Origin: Epichloe hybrida
Lineage: Eukaryota; Ascomycota; Sordariomycetes; Hypocreales; Clavicipitaceae
Length of the DNA: 64,000 bases
NCBI GenBank assembly: GCA_019022495.1
Contig: JAFEKR010000004.1
Coordinates: 1,550,001-1,614,000 of the forward strand
Direction: 5' to 3'
The position numbers were made by a program, and so were the translations under genes. Positions 24,239-36,405 of this stretch are shown here, in pieces. How positions within the stretch are numbered: the first letter of the stretch is position 1; every line of letters begins with the position of its first letter. Under the pieces are notes generated by a model, which saw nothing but the letters and a program-made list of their open reading frames with translations, did not search any database and had not been told where the DNA came from.

Positions 24239-25890
24239 CCTTCTAATAATATATTTAAGGAAGGTTAATTCTATTATATTTATTTTTAAAGAGTATAATC
24301 TTTAGTATTAAGAAGTTATATAGCTTCTTACTATAGTAGTTACTATTCTTATATATTTTTATAAGCTCTAAGATTTTCTTTATAATTTAATCTTTAGAGG
24401 CGAATTACTATAAAAGTATATTTTATTATAAATAATAGTCCCCTAGTTATTATTAATAATAATTATTAGGATAAAGCTATTAATTTAATAGTAATTATTA
24501 TAGGGGCTTTTATAAAGGTTTACGTAGTCTTTAGGGTTAGGGAAGGTGAATTTCTAGGGTAGGTTATTAGGGCTATTAATATTAAGGCTCTAGGGGTTTA
24601 GAAGATTATAGTCTCTTTTATAATCTCTCCTATAACTAAAGAGGCATTAAAGTTTAATAAAGCACTTCTTTAAGGGATACTAGGATTAAATATCCTAGGC
24701 CTTACTTAATAAGAATACTATAATCTTATAAAGAATTATATAATTCTCTAATAACTTCCTTTATAGCCCTTTTAAAGGTATCTTTAAACTAGCCTTTAAA
24801 GTCTTCTTAGAATAATTCCTATAGGTTATTATCTCTCTAACCTTAATGCTTACTAAGGTTAATAAATCTTATAATCTAGTTATTAAGCTTAAGCTATATA
24901 GTAGTCTCTGGATTTAGCTTAATAAATTCTTTCTAATTACTAGAGAAGTTATAAGTAAGCTATTAAAGGCATAAGGGTAACTTATGCTCTTAGGGTCTTT
25001 TAGGGGTAATAGTTAGAGCCTTATTATTACTAGTAGCCTTTGCTCTTATAGAAAGTCTAGATTCCTCTGCTATCTTTAACTATAAAAGGAACGTTACTAA
25101 TTTATTGTTTTTTTTTACTACTAATTAAGCTCCTATATTTACCTATTACTATTACAAGGTTTTTCTTTTACATTTCAGGAGCGTTATTACTCTAATGAAA
25201 TTAGAAGATTATAAAAATAGGAAAAATAGAAGAAAAAGTAGTAAAAGTAGCAAAAGTAGTAATAAGAATAAATTAATAGAGATAAAGAAAGCAATAAAAG
25301 TTCTAAAAGTAACTAGAAAATAATAAGAAAAGTAATAAGGGAATAATAGGAATTACTACTTCCTATTTTTTATAAAAAAAAGGGAAGGAGATAATCTCTC
25401 TTTTACTAATAAGTATAAGGTAAATAGCACTAAGAGTAAAGGGGGTAAAAAATAAGTAGTAAATACTTATAAGGAGAGATTAAAGGTTTGTTAGAAGGTA
25501 ATGTATTAAAGGGAATTTATAGGTATATTAGCTAGCTTAGCTAAGGTTATTTAATATTAGGTTTAAAATAAATGCCTTATGGTAATAGATTTAGTTAGTT
25601 AGTTAGTTTTCTTATAATAGATAATAAAATTAATAATTAATAATAATATCCTAGATAGATATAATAAAGTTATATCCCTTAGCCTAAGGGTTAATAGATT
25701 AATTTCTTAGAAGCCTAATAAGCCTATAACTAGGATTCTAGTCTTTTCCTTTAGTATACTTATATAGTTATATCTCTTTACTATAATAATTATTATAGTA
25801 TAATAAGGGGTAGTAGTAGTAGTATTTATAGAAATATCTTTTCTTATAATACCTAGCTTATCTATAGTTATAAAGTTAACTATTAATTAA
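24239..25890 (-). pseudogene. B2 5' region: Gag N-terminus and leader
   Basis: Continuation of B2 to the right of B1, collinear with B4 51504-50014 read backwards. Gag sequence occupies about 24239-25070. From 25070 to 25890 is leader sequence with no supportable ORF, including T-rich and A-rich runs near 25110 and 25370. It forms the left arm of a large inverted repeat with B3 (27147-28048 plus 34430 onward). Confidence 0.75.
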
Positions 25891-26156
25891 TATTAGTTAC
25901 ACTAAGGTCTTACGTAAGTATAAAGGTAATCCTATATAATTAAAGTTAACAATAGTTAATTAAATTAGCTAGGAAAGAAAGAGAGAAAAAAGAGGGAAAG
26001 TCTAGATGCTAGGAAAGTAAGCAAAACCTATATATAAGGTAAAAGAGAGAGTAGTAAATTAATATAGCTAATCGCATTACATGCATTGCGCTAGACCTAT
26101 AATTTGGTCTAGTCTTTGGCCACGATTGAACTAATAAAGATCCGAAGGAATTAACA
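25891..26156 (-). repeat. 5' LTR of B2 (family B, beta)
   Basis: 266 bp, TATTAGTTAC...GGAATTAACA in plus reading. The beta subtype is recognised by the AGTATAAAGGTAATCC stretch near its start and by TTAATTAAATTAGCTAGG; both are shared with the B3 LTRs and absent from B1 and B4. Confidence 0.9.
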
Positions 26157-27146
26157 ATAAGAGCTCTAGGCATATTATTAATAGCTCCGTTAAGCTAGTG
26201 CACTAGGACTTGTGAATCTGTTTCTAATGTAAAGGGAACTCTATAGAGGTAGATTCATAGTCTTCTTAATATATAAATAACTGCTTAGCATTCTCTTTTA
26301 GTTATGTTATACTTAGCCTTAGTAATAGTTTAGACACTACTCTTATATTAAATAGGATAGCGTTTACTATTAATGATTTATAGTAATACTACTCCCTATC
26401 CTAGCACGCTTATGTCTACTATAAGGATAATTTCCCTAAAGCCTAGTCTAAGATTAAGTAAAATAAGAACTAGGGCTATAGTTATTACCTTCTTTAAAAT
26501 ATCTATAGCTTCTTATCACTCTAGTCCCTATTCCTACTCTGTTATTTTCCGTAGTAAAATCACTAGTAGTCTTACCTTCTATGTGTAGTGTTTAACCTAA
26601 ATATAGTAGACTCCTGTTAATTTAATAAAAGATTACACTTCTAATAGATCTTAGTAAACTTTCTAGTCTAGAATCTTTATAATCTTTGCCTTAGTTAGTT
26701 TTTGTCTATTTATCCCGCATATAAATTCCACGATTTTAGCTAACTTCTAGCAGAATTTTAACTTAGCTACTAAAGCTATATAACTAGAGAGTTTAATATT
26801 GACTAAAACTTTATTAATATTAATTAAATACTCTATCACATATCTACGTACTCTAGGCATGATTTCTTCTTCATTGTATATTATAGTTAGCCCCTTAATA
26901 GTAATGTTATCTAGAAAGGGTGCGTAAATCTTAGGGATAAGTTAAATAGGATTTGGCTAATAATCCTAATAAATTAGGCTACTAAGTTAGTAGCTCCCTA
27001 TGGTAGGTAGTAAAGTTGCAAAAAGCTAATCATAGTAAAAATCATAGTTATATCTCTACTTCTCTCTGCTAATTTTACTTAATTATATCCTAATAAGAGA
27101 TTAATAATAGACAAGATCTTACACATTATAAAGCTCTTGCTAAATG
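26157..27146 (-). pseudogene. E: Ty3/gypsy RT-RNase H fragment
   Basis: A 990-bp fragment between B2 and B3, read right to left on the minus strand. RT reads LLLGYN.VKLAERSRDIT, then the strongly gypsy YLPQGATNLVA.FIRI, then PFLDNITIKG (FLDD changed to FLDN), and then KLAKIVEFICG. RNase H follows near the left end: KYNITKREC.AVIYILRRL and VPFTLETDSQVLVH.LNGA. It differs from D and represents another gypsy lineage. Both ends are cut by B-family LTRs, so it has no LTR, Gag or integrase here. E is probably the older sequence into which B2 inserted. Confidence 0.85.
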
Positions 27147-27411
27147 TGTTAATTCCTTCGGATCTTCATTAGTTCAATCGTAGCCAAAGACCAGACCGAA
27201 TTATAGGTTTAGCGCAATACATGTAATGCGATTAGCTATATTAATTTGCCACCCCCCTTTTACCTTATATATAGGTTTCGCTTACTTTCCTAGTATCTAA
27301 ACCTTCCCTCTCTTCTCCCTCTTTTCTTCCTAGCTAATTTAATTAACTATTATTAACTTTAATTATATAGGATTACCCTCATACTTATATAAGACCTTAG
27401 TATAACTAATA
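27147..27411 (+). repeat. 5' LTR of B3 (family B, beta)
   Basis: 265 bp, TGTTAATTCC...AACTAATA. The first 80 bp are close to unmutated. The CTAATTAGTAGTT motif follows at 27412. Confidence 0.92.
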
Positions 27412-28048
27412 CTAATTAGTAGTTAACTTTATAACTATAAATAAGCTAGGTATTATAAGAGAAAATATTTTTATAGATACTACTACTACTACCTCTTATT
27501 ATACTATAATAGTTATTATAGTAAAGAGGTATAACTATATAAGTATACTAAAGGAAGAGACTAGAATCCTAGTTATAAGCTTATTAGGCTTCTAAGGAAT
27601 TAATCTATTAACCCTTAGGCTAAGGGATATAACTTTATTATATTTATCTAGGATATTATTATTAATTATTGATTTTATTATTTATTATAAGAAAACTAAC
27701 TAACTAACCAAATCTATTACCACAAGGTATTTATTTTAAACCTAACATTCAATAACCTTAGCTAAGCTAGCTAATATACCTATAAATTCCCTTTAATATA
27801 TTACCTTCTAATAGACTTTTAATCTCTTCCTATAAGTATTTATTACTTATTTTTTACCCCCTTTACTCTTAGTGCTATTTGCCTTATACTTATTAGTAAA
27901 AGAGAGAGATTACCTTCTTTCCTTCTTTTTATAAAAAATAGGAAGTAGTAATTTCTATTATTCCCTTATTACTTTTTCTATTATTTTCTAGTTACTTTTA
28001 AAACTTTTATTACTTTCTTTATCTTTATTAATTTATTCTTATTATTAC

Positions 28049-28344
28049 TGTTGGAATAAGCATGATATTAACAAGGGTGCGCGCCTCTGATTAGGTGGGC
28101 GCGTTGCATCGCGGACCTACATATCTGGCCCGACCGCGCCGCGATCGGAGTTAGCACATATAGCCTCTTCGCTAATGACCCTAATTAAGGCCCCTTTTCC
28201 TATGATAAATAGCGTACCCTCTTTACTTCTATTTAATCCCTCTTTTGCTTGCTTTAATAGACTAGAATATATAATAATTATATGCACTTTAGTCTACCCC
28301 GAAAACCCTACGCGTAGGTTAATAGTATCCTATAAATACTAACA
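28049..28344 (+). repeat. 5' LTR of C1 (family C, alpha)
   Basis: 296 bp, TGTTGGAATA...ATACTAACA. It has a G+C-rich, CpG-dense first 130 bp. Alpha-type diagnostic sites are AAGGGTGCG, GCGATCGG and GCTTTAATAGAC. Confidence 0.93.
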
Positions 28345-30450
28345 CTAATTAGTAGTTATCTCTATAAATACTATAGATTAGTAAGGTTTATAGAAGAGGT
28401 ATTAGTATTAAGGACTTGCCTTATAAAAGAGGAAGTGCTGCTCTAAGATACTAAATATACTAAGGAAGAAGTATAATCTAGCTCTCCTTTTACCTTAAGT
28501 AACTATAACTAGCTTTATACTAAATCTAAGCTTATTAACTTAATTAAGGCCTAGTTAGTAACTAACCTAACTTATCTTTATTTATTTAATTAGCGTGTCT
28601 ATTACGCGAATAAACCCTTAGAAGCGTGTTTATTAAATAATTAAGGCCTAGTTAGTAACTAACCTAACCTATCCTTAATTATTTAATTAAACTAACTAAG
28701 GGATAAAGATAATAGCTTTACTTATAATCCTTTAGACTTCTATTAATTCTCTATTTTCCTTACCCCCTTATCTACTACTAATATTATAGTAAAATATTAA
28801 GATTAACTAGAGGGATCTAGAGCCTAAGATATTCCCTCTGATTATAAACACACCTTCCCCCCTAAGGATACTAGAAGAGGAGCTAATTTATAAGTTATAT
28901 CTTACCTCCTTAACTATATATCCCCTAATTTACACTAATATATTATATAATAAGTACTAGAGAATAAGGAATTATTTAATCTTAAAGTAAATACTACCCC
29001 TAAAGAACTTATAGCCTAGATTCTTATTAAGAAAGTAACTTATAAATATAAGAACCTATACCTACGAACCCTATCTACTATCTTTAGTAATAACTTTAGA
29101 GAATAGAAATAAGAAATATTCTAAGTAGTAGATTCTAAAGCTATAAAAAGTCTTTAAGACTTTCTTTTCTTTAGTGGCGTCTATATAGACTTATAGAGTT
29201 GCTATAAGATAGTAGTCTTACTTAAAGATATTATTAACTATAATGGATTCTGTGACTAGAAAGAAGAAGAAATATAGGAAGTTACTAGGAAGTATTCCCC
29301 CTTTAAGAGGCAAATAGCAGAGAAGGACTTCTATAAAGACCTCCTTCCTATTAGTATCCCTTCTTTTAGAGATTAGCTAAAGTAACTAATTACTCTATAT
29401 TATTCCTAATCCCCTTAACTACTATAATTACTCCTATTCCGTTCCTAGATTCTATTACACTAATCCCTAAGTATGCTAAGTGTGAGGTAAAGGCGTGATA
29501 GTAAAGGTAATCCCCCTATTATAAGCCCTTAACCATAACCCTAGACCCCCCTTGCTTCCCCTCCTGTGGTAAGATATTATAATCCCTCTTTATAGTCTAA
29601 AACTATAGCACCCCTTCTATAAGATTTAATTATCCCTATTCCCCCTTAGGAGATAGGCTAACCCTTATTAAAGCAACTACTTAATCTTAATAAATTTTAT
29701 AGTAATAAGAGCATTAAGTATAGCGCTAGGGAGTATAATATTCTTGATATTAAGCTCTTAACCTATTAAAGGAAGTGTAAGATACTAGGAATTATATAAG
29801 AATAGGTAGGCTATGGTTTCAAGTTTATACTAAAAGGAAGGCCTTTATAGTACTTCTTAGAGAACCTTTTAGGCTAAGGAGACCCCTAAGATCTCCTAAC
29901 TCTTATCCGTAGGATTAGGTAAAAGTTTAAGATAGATAATACGTATTAAAAGAACTATCTATTATAGGGAAGATTATAACTACTTATAATTATCTAAGAG
30001 AACCCTAGTAAATTAAAGATTAAGTGCTTTAAAGACCTTATAATAAAGCTTTTGAATCTCTAAAGGGTAAATCCTTATAGATCCTAGTTGGAATTAGACC
30101 TCTGTAGTTAGATTCTAAATGCCTACAAAGGAATCCTAGAATATAGGGCTTACATTATTAATTCTCCTGTTAACCTCTAATGCTTTTGTAAACGGATAAG
30201 GATATTAATTAGCGAATCTAAAGCTTTAATTAATTAGTAGTAGTTCCCTACAGAAGCTAGTACTAAGGAATACTTTTAGACTAACTATAAGTATAATAGA
30301 AAAGGTAAGGAAGCCTAGTATAGTTAATCTTTATTAAAGAGCAAGCCTTAATGCTTGAAAAAGTGTTATATATGTAGTAAAGAAGGTTATTAGTTAACTA
30401 AACACTTAGATAAGGACTAGAAGAAGGTATTCTAATGATTTAAGAATTAC
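28345..30450 (+). pseudogene. C1 leader and Gag remnant
   Basis: The leader occupies roughly 28345-28900. It contains a direct repeat: TTAAGGCCTAGTTAGTAACT at about 28543 and again at about 28642, about 100 bp apart. Gag continues to a knuckle at about 30355-30410: K-C-Y-I-C-S-K-E-G-Y followed by L-T-K-H-L-D-K-D. This matches the copia Gag knuckle C-x2-C-x3-G-C-W-S-x3-H with Cys changed to Tyr and Trp to stop/Gln. Gag would form the particle. No open frame longer than a few dozen codons remains. Confidence 0.7.
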
Positions 30451-30699
30451 TCTTGCACGGACTTGATAGCTTTGTTATATAATGCGTTCCTAATATAGTA
30501 TGAAGGCAATGATAATCCTAAGTTAGCTAAGGATAATAATATTAACTAATACCTAACAGAACTTGGTTTTAGTAAAGAAGATAATGATCGCTAAGTGCTT
30601 ACGAGCTTCTTTACACATAGGACTACCTATAATAGCTGTGTGATTACTAAGATTCTTACTAGTAGAGCAATGACTTATGCTCTAGTTAAGAAGGATTTA

Positions 30700-33600
30700 T
30701 TTGATTTTTAGGAACTAGATAAGGCACTAAGCGTATTTACACTTAAAGGATAATATTCGTCCGGAACCTTTAAAGGTATTATAGCTAATATAGGTGCTAT
30801 GGGATGTTCATTAGTAGGCCACCCTTAATTCTTAGCTTTGTAAAGTGTAATACTAACTATTATGCTTAATAAGTTAGATGCTAGGAAGGTAAAGATTAAA
30901 TTTAGCCCTAGAGAACTAATTAAGGCACTTAGATTAATTAAAGTGCTAACTCCGTTTAGAATTATTCTCTTTTAAGTAATCCCTATAAACACTCCCTTTC
31001 TCTTATGCCTTGACAATATAACCTGCCTAAAGATTGATTTTTACATATTAGAGAACGTTCTATAGCAAGGGAATATCAAGGTTCCTATTATACGTAAATA
31101 AGGGTATGTGTGGATGCTTCTTAATAAAGAAGAAAGTGTTACTTAGAGTTATCTTATAGAGATTAAGCTTCGCTAATTATATTAATGCTTTAAATACCCT
31201 TTAGTTTAATGTCTTTATGATTTGCTATGTAAATCAGGGTATAAAGTTAAGTTTAAAGCTATTAAGAAACTAACTAAGGTCTGCTAGTAGTGAAAATTAC
31301 ACGCGGATAGCTCACATTGGTTTAAATTCACTCTTTGGGATAAATATGCCTATAATTACGAAATCATTATGGACATTATATATCTTAATAGTAACCGCCC
31401 TGTTCTATAAGTCGTTAATATAGCTATATCCTTTAATGTAGCTAGATTTGTTAAAGATATCTCTACAAAGACCACGTAGGAAGCACTCTATCTTTACTAG
31501 ATTAACGTCTATCTAGGCCCCCCGGATTTAATTATTATAAATACTAGAACAACCTTTAGAGGCAAGGAATTTAAGCAGCTTACATCATTAATAGCAATTA
31601 AGATTAAAGATATCCCTATTAAGGCTTACCATAGTATTAGTAAGGTTAAGCAATATTATAGGCTACTCTAAAGAGCTTATAATATTATCTAATAGGAATG
31701 CCCGATAACGCCAGAGCCTATGGCATTACAAATAGCAGTTAAAGCTATGAATAACACTATAGGATTAAATAGTCTTATGCTAACAGTCCTTGTTTTTAGC
31801 GCGTATTCTCGTATAGTTAAAGAATTACCTCTATTACCAAATATTACGTAGCAAGCCCTTATAATCTAACTAGTAATAAAGGAAGTTAAGCGTATTTATA
31901 CCTAGCGGAAAGTTAGTAATACCCTTGCTGCAAGGAATAGTCCTAATACCTCTATAACTATTAACCTCCTACTAGGATTGCTTGTACGCGTGTGGCACGA
32001 AGGTAAAGGATAGGTAGGCCCCTATAAGCTATTAGCTATAGAGGGCAAGACCTATACTCTTAAGCTCCCTTAAGGCCCTAAGGCCTTTAGATTAATGTCT
32101 ATTAGGCCTTTTTATAAAGATTCTAATAAAGAGAGATCTCCTAAGAGCGTAAATAACTAAGATACCTCCCTATAGCCTATAGCTACCCCTCCTACTAATC
32201 CCCTAAGGTAAGGACCTAGAAGACCTCAGAAGAACCCCCCTATTATTATATCTAATGTTAATTATATAGATTAAATAAAAGATAAGACTAATGTCTTTCT
32301 ATTAGCTAAGGAAAGCTCTAACCTTAAGCTTGCGATCTAATTGCGTGAGAAAGGAATTATTAAGACCCATAGCAAACCCTTTAAGCTATCTACTAAAGCT
32401 AAGATTAATTCTCTGATTAAATAAGGCGTGTTTAAATTTATTAAGTATAATAAAAGAGAGTATAGTGGAGTTTAAATTTTTAATTCCTATATTATTAATA
32501 AGGTGAAAGGCAAGATAATGGATTTGTATGAGAAGTTAAGGCTTGTAATCTAAGGTTATAGTAATAAGGAGAAGCTAGTAATCCTTACATAGGCCCTGAT
32601 AATCTAGTGAGCTAGCTAGCGATTAATCCTCGCGATAGCACCTGCGTTGTTATTACTAGGCCTTATCCTCTGGCTTCGTGACATTACACAGGCCTATGTG
32701 TAAGCGTAAACGCTTCTTAGTTATATAATCCTAGCCTAAATCCCTATCTAAATCCATTACCTATACCCTATAGGTATAATAATATAAGTAATTAAGCCTC
32801 TATATAGTATTACAGAAGCTAGCACCTACTAGTAGGTAACGTATTATTATTACTAGAGAGAAATACTCTAGATAATAACCTCTACGTTTAACCCGTGCCT
32901 ACTTATGATAATAAAGGAGAACCTAACCTTTGCGTATATAGGGATGCAAACTAATAATATAATTAGACTATCTAACTACAAGTTCTCTTAATAAGAGGAA
33001 GATTAATTAAAAGCTGCTTCTTTCGCTGCTAAACTAAAGCAAATCCTTTCTATAGGGAACTTACTAACCTTTAATAGTAGTATTATTACTCTTAAAAATA
33101 ATGTGATTATACTAAGGCAGAAGGGCTAGAGTAGAAAGCTTTAGTTAATCCTACTAACTAATTTAAAACAGGTATATATAGAATAATAAGCTTAAGGCGC
33201 GTACATTACCTTGATTTGCTAACCTAAAGCCTACTTTAACCTCTCTATTACTACATAACACTAAGAGCTATTACCTTAAGATATAAAGAGCCTAAACTAA
33301 TAGATTTAATAGCAAATTAATAATCTAAGCTAAGGATTAAGGTTTATACTATTTAATCTTAAGAAGGTAAAGCTTTTTATATTTATAGATGGATTATTTA
33401 CTAATAACTAGGACCTTACTTCCTAGCTAGGCTATGTGCTTATTCTAGCTAGTAAAGTCTAAGAGAAAAGCACCTTTATAATCTAAGGTAATATTATACA
33501 CTATAGCTTTACTAAGAGCAAGAGAGTTATAAGAAGTGTGCTTACCTCTAAGATCTATAGCATGGTTACTAGTGCTAATATAGCTTACGTAGTCTTAATA

Positions 33601-33900
33601 ACGCTTAGGTTAATTACCTATTAATTAAACCTCCCTATGATTCCTGTTATTATCTATACTAATTTATACTTCTTATATAAATACCTTATTAAACTTAGTA
33701 CTATAAAGGAGAAGCGTCTTATAATTAACATTATAGCCCTTTGTTAATTATATAAGCGATAAGAGATCTGCGAGATTAGATAGATTAATGGGAATGATAA
33801 CCTTGCTAATATATTTACAAAGGCATTGCTAAATAAGGTATTTAAGAGGTTTATCACAAGCAATAAGGCAACTATTAGGATAGAAGGGTAGGTTACGCAA
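30700..33900 (+). pseudogene. C1 pol remnant (protease, integrase, RT, RNase H)
   Basis: Protease about 30750-30900: FKGIIANIGAMGCS (F-x-G-I-M-x-D-x-G-A, Asp changed to Asn), then FLAL. Integrase about 31270-31860: HADSSHWFKFTLWDKY, then INVYLGPPDLIIINTRTTF and GKEFKQL (D-x-G changed to N-x-R), and IPIKAYHSISKVKQYY. RT about 32460-33330: KVKGKIMDLYEKLRLVI, LRDITQAYV, YPIGIII.VIKPLYSI, TFNPCLLM, and IGMQTNN (Q-T-D-D changed to Q-T-N-N). RNase H about 33370-33890: KLFIFIDGLF, LGYVLILAS, YSFTKSKRVI, IKEKRLIINI. This is the full copia order; stops abolish function. Confidence 0.88.
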
Positions 33901-34128
33901 TTGTAACGTTTGTGTTAATCTAATAAGATTAAAGGTATTAAGAATTAGGCCTACTTATCCTTACATAGGCTTATAGATTAGATTTTATTGTTTATTATAC
34001 CCCTTCCCCTTGCCTTTTTCTTATAATATTATTCACGATTATTTAATCTTATTTATTCCTTAATTCCTATTTACTTCTTTTATTAATATTATACGTTAAT
34101 AATTATGTTAAAAAGAGAGAGTTTCTAG

Positions 34129-34424
34129 TATTAGAATAAGCATAATATTAATAAGGGTACGCGCCTCTAATTAGGTAAGCGCGTTATATCGCGAACTCAC
34201 ATGTCTAGCCTGACCGCGCCGCGATCGGAGTTAGCATATATAGCCTCTTCGCTAATAACCCTAATTAAGGCCCCTTTTCCTGTGATAAATAGCGCACCCT
34301 CTTTGCTTCTATTTAATCCCTCTTTTGCTTGCTTTAATAGACTAGAATATATAATAATTACGTGCACTTTAGTCCACCCCGAAAACCCTACGCGTAGGTC
34401 AATGGTATCCTGTAGATACTAACA
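34129..34424 (+). repeat. 3' LTR of C1 (family C, alpha)
   Basis: 296 bp, TATTAGAATA...GATACTAACA, followed by the TSD ATTAC. It shares all alpha-type sites with 28049-28344. Confidence 0.93.
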
Positions 34425-36405
34425 ATTACTTTTACTACTTTTACTACTTTTCCTTTTATTTTTCCTGTTTTTATAATCTTCTAATTTTATTAGAGTAATA
34501 ATACTCCTAAAGTGTAAAAGAAAAACCTTATAATAGTAATAGGTAAATATAGGAGCTTAATTAGTAGTAAAAATAATAAATTAGTAATAATCCTTTTATA
34601 GTTAAAGATAGTAAAGGAATCTAGACTTTCTATAAGAGTAAAGGCTACTAGTAATAGTAAGGCTCTAACTATTACCCTTAAAAGACCTTAAGAGCATAAG
34701 TTACCCTTATGCCTTTAATAGCTTACTTATAACTTCTTTAGTAATTAGAAAGAATTTATTAAGCTAAATCTAGAGACTACTATATAGCTTAAGCTTAATA
34801 ACTAGATTATAAGATTTATTAACCTTAGTAAACATTAAGGTTAGAGAGATAATAACCTATAGGAATTATTCTAAGAAAACTTTAAAGGCTAGTTTAAAAA
34901 TACCTTTAAAAGGGCTATAAAGGAAGTTATTAGAGAATTATATAATTCTCTATAAGATTATAGCGTTCTTATTAAGTAAGGCCTAGAATATTTAATCCTA
35001 GTATCCCTTAAAGAAGTGCTTTATTAAACTTTAATACCTCTTTAGTTATAGGAGAGATTATAAGAGAGATTATAATCTTCTAAATCCCTAGAGCCTTAAT
35101 ATTAATAGCCCTAATAACCTACCCTAGAAATCTACCTTCCCTAACCCTAAAGACTATATAAACCTTTATAAAAGCCCTTATAATAATTACTATTAAATTA
35201 ATAGCTTTATTCTAATAATTATTATTAATAATAACTAGGGGACTATTATTTATAATAAAATATGCCTTTATAGTAATTTACCTCTAAAGATTAAATTATA
35301 AAGAAGATCTTAGAGCTTATAAAGATATATAAGGATAGTAACTACTATAGTAGGAAGCTATATAACTTCTTAATGCTAAAGATTATACTCTTTAAAAATA
35401 AGTGTAATAGAATTAACCTTCCTTAAATATATTATTAGAAGGCTTTCCTTATTATATTAATAGGTAATACTAAATAATACTTTCTTAATTACCTCTTTAG
35501 AAATAACTATTCCTATAAAGAGATAATTACCTATATTTATTAATACTTTAAGATAGAAAGTAACTAGTAATTCTATTACTACTAATAAAGTAATATAATA
35601 TTAAAGAATATAATTAAGAAAAACCCTAATAAAAGTAAGCTTAATTACCTTAAGATTACATTATTAACCCTTAAGAAGATATATAAAGGCCTATACCTTA
35701 CTAAAATAGTAAATACTAAGCTTTATAAGCAGGCCTTAAATACTATAGCTAGTATACCTAAATATTAGATAGTAAAATACATATACTCCCTAGGCTTTAG
35801 AAGTCTTACTAGAGATCTCTATAAGGTAATTACTATTATAAAATTAAATAAAAAGGTTTTTCTAATACCTTTAGTACTAATAAGGAGACTCTCTAGAGGC
35901 TATATTTATTAATTATTAGTATAGATAGTAATTATCCCCCTATAGTAAAGGAAGCTATTAAAAATAAAGCCCTAGGCTAAGCACTAAGCGTTACTTTATA
36001 TATAATAAGAGTAGCTACTAGTTCTCTAATTACTTTACTAAAGAATATTAAAAGGAAAAGGACTACTAGTAAGCTAGTAAAATATATTATATACCCCCTT
36101 TAGAGAAAAGATTCTAGATATTTCTTACCTCCTATAAAGGGTAGGATAATAATAAGCTTAATAAAGGCTTAGGTTAGAATTAGGAATTATATCTTTTAGC
36201 TTATATAGAAGCTAAAGATAATAATAATAATATAGAGAAGCTACTATTAATAGTATACCTAAGTATTATATAATTCTTTTACTTTAGATTATAAACTAAC
36301 TATAATACTACTAATATTAATATCCTTATAACCCTAAATAATTAAGCCTTCTAATATATATTCCTTAGGTAAAAGCTTTATAAGCTATAAGAGTGTGTTG
36401 GAACA

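Larger units (their letters stand above)
5148..26156 (-). mobile_element. B2: Ty1/copia element, family B (beta), split by B1
   Basis: Outer minus-strand B element. Present parts are 5148-7162 and 24239-26156; B1 (7163-24233) sits between them, with GAAAG repeated at 7158-7162 and 24234-24238. Removing B1 restores a sequence that reads through as in B1 near 15870-15890. The left part begins in the integrase region where A3 inserted, so RT, RNase H and the 3' LTR must lie left of the window. The 5' LTR (25891-26156) is the beta subtype, shared with B3. It is followed by ATAAG and gypsy E sequence, so B2 probably landed in E. Confidence 0.87.
28049..34424 (+). mobile_element. C1: complete Ty1/copia element, family C
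   Basis: 6376-bp plus-strand element in B3 with 296-bp alpha-type LTRs (28049-28344 and 34129-34424) and TSD ATTAC (28044-28048, 34425-34429). Order Gag, protease, integrase, RT, RNase H places it in copia. The 13-base motif at 28345 and a purine-rich tract AAAAAGAGAGAG just before the 3' LTR (about 34110-34122) mark where minus- and plus-strand DNA synthesis would start. Stops are frequent but fewer in integrase and RT than in family A or B2. Confidence 0.95.
27412..36390 (+). pseudogene. B3 leader and Gag remnant (split by C1)
   Basis: 27412-28048 and 34430-34590 are leader with no supportable ORF. The Gag remnant runs from about 34600 to 36390, collinear with B4 50665-52440; its frame is recognisable in places (KPLKDTFK-like and LIREL-type segments) but stops are dense. 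C1 sits between 28049 and 34424 in the leader. The C-terminal end at 36390 is where A2 inserted. Confidence 0.7.

Noticed and set aside
26373..26588. Plus-strand open frame in gypsy E
   Set aside because: It is antisense to the readable gypsy RT/RNase H frame.
28543..28662. CRISPR-like or satellite array (repeated TTAAGGCCTAGTTAGTAACT)
   Set aside because: Only two copies, about 100 bp apart, present equally in C1 and C2; it is a short duplication in the family C leader.
34201..34422. Open frame inside the family C LTR, also at 57425-57676, with similar translations
   Set aside because: The two LTRs are copies of one repeat, so similarity is expected; the frame runs to the LTR end with no recognisable domain. 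The opposite-strand ORF at 57385-57621 overlaps the same bases.
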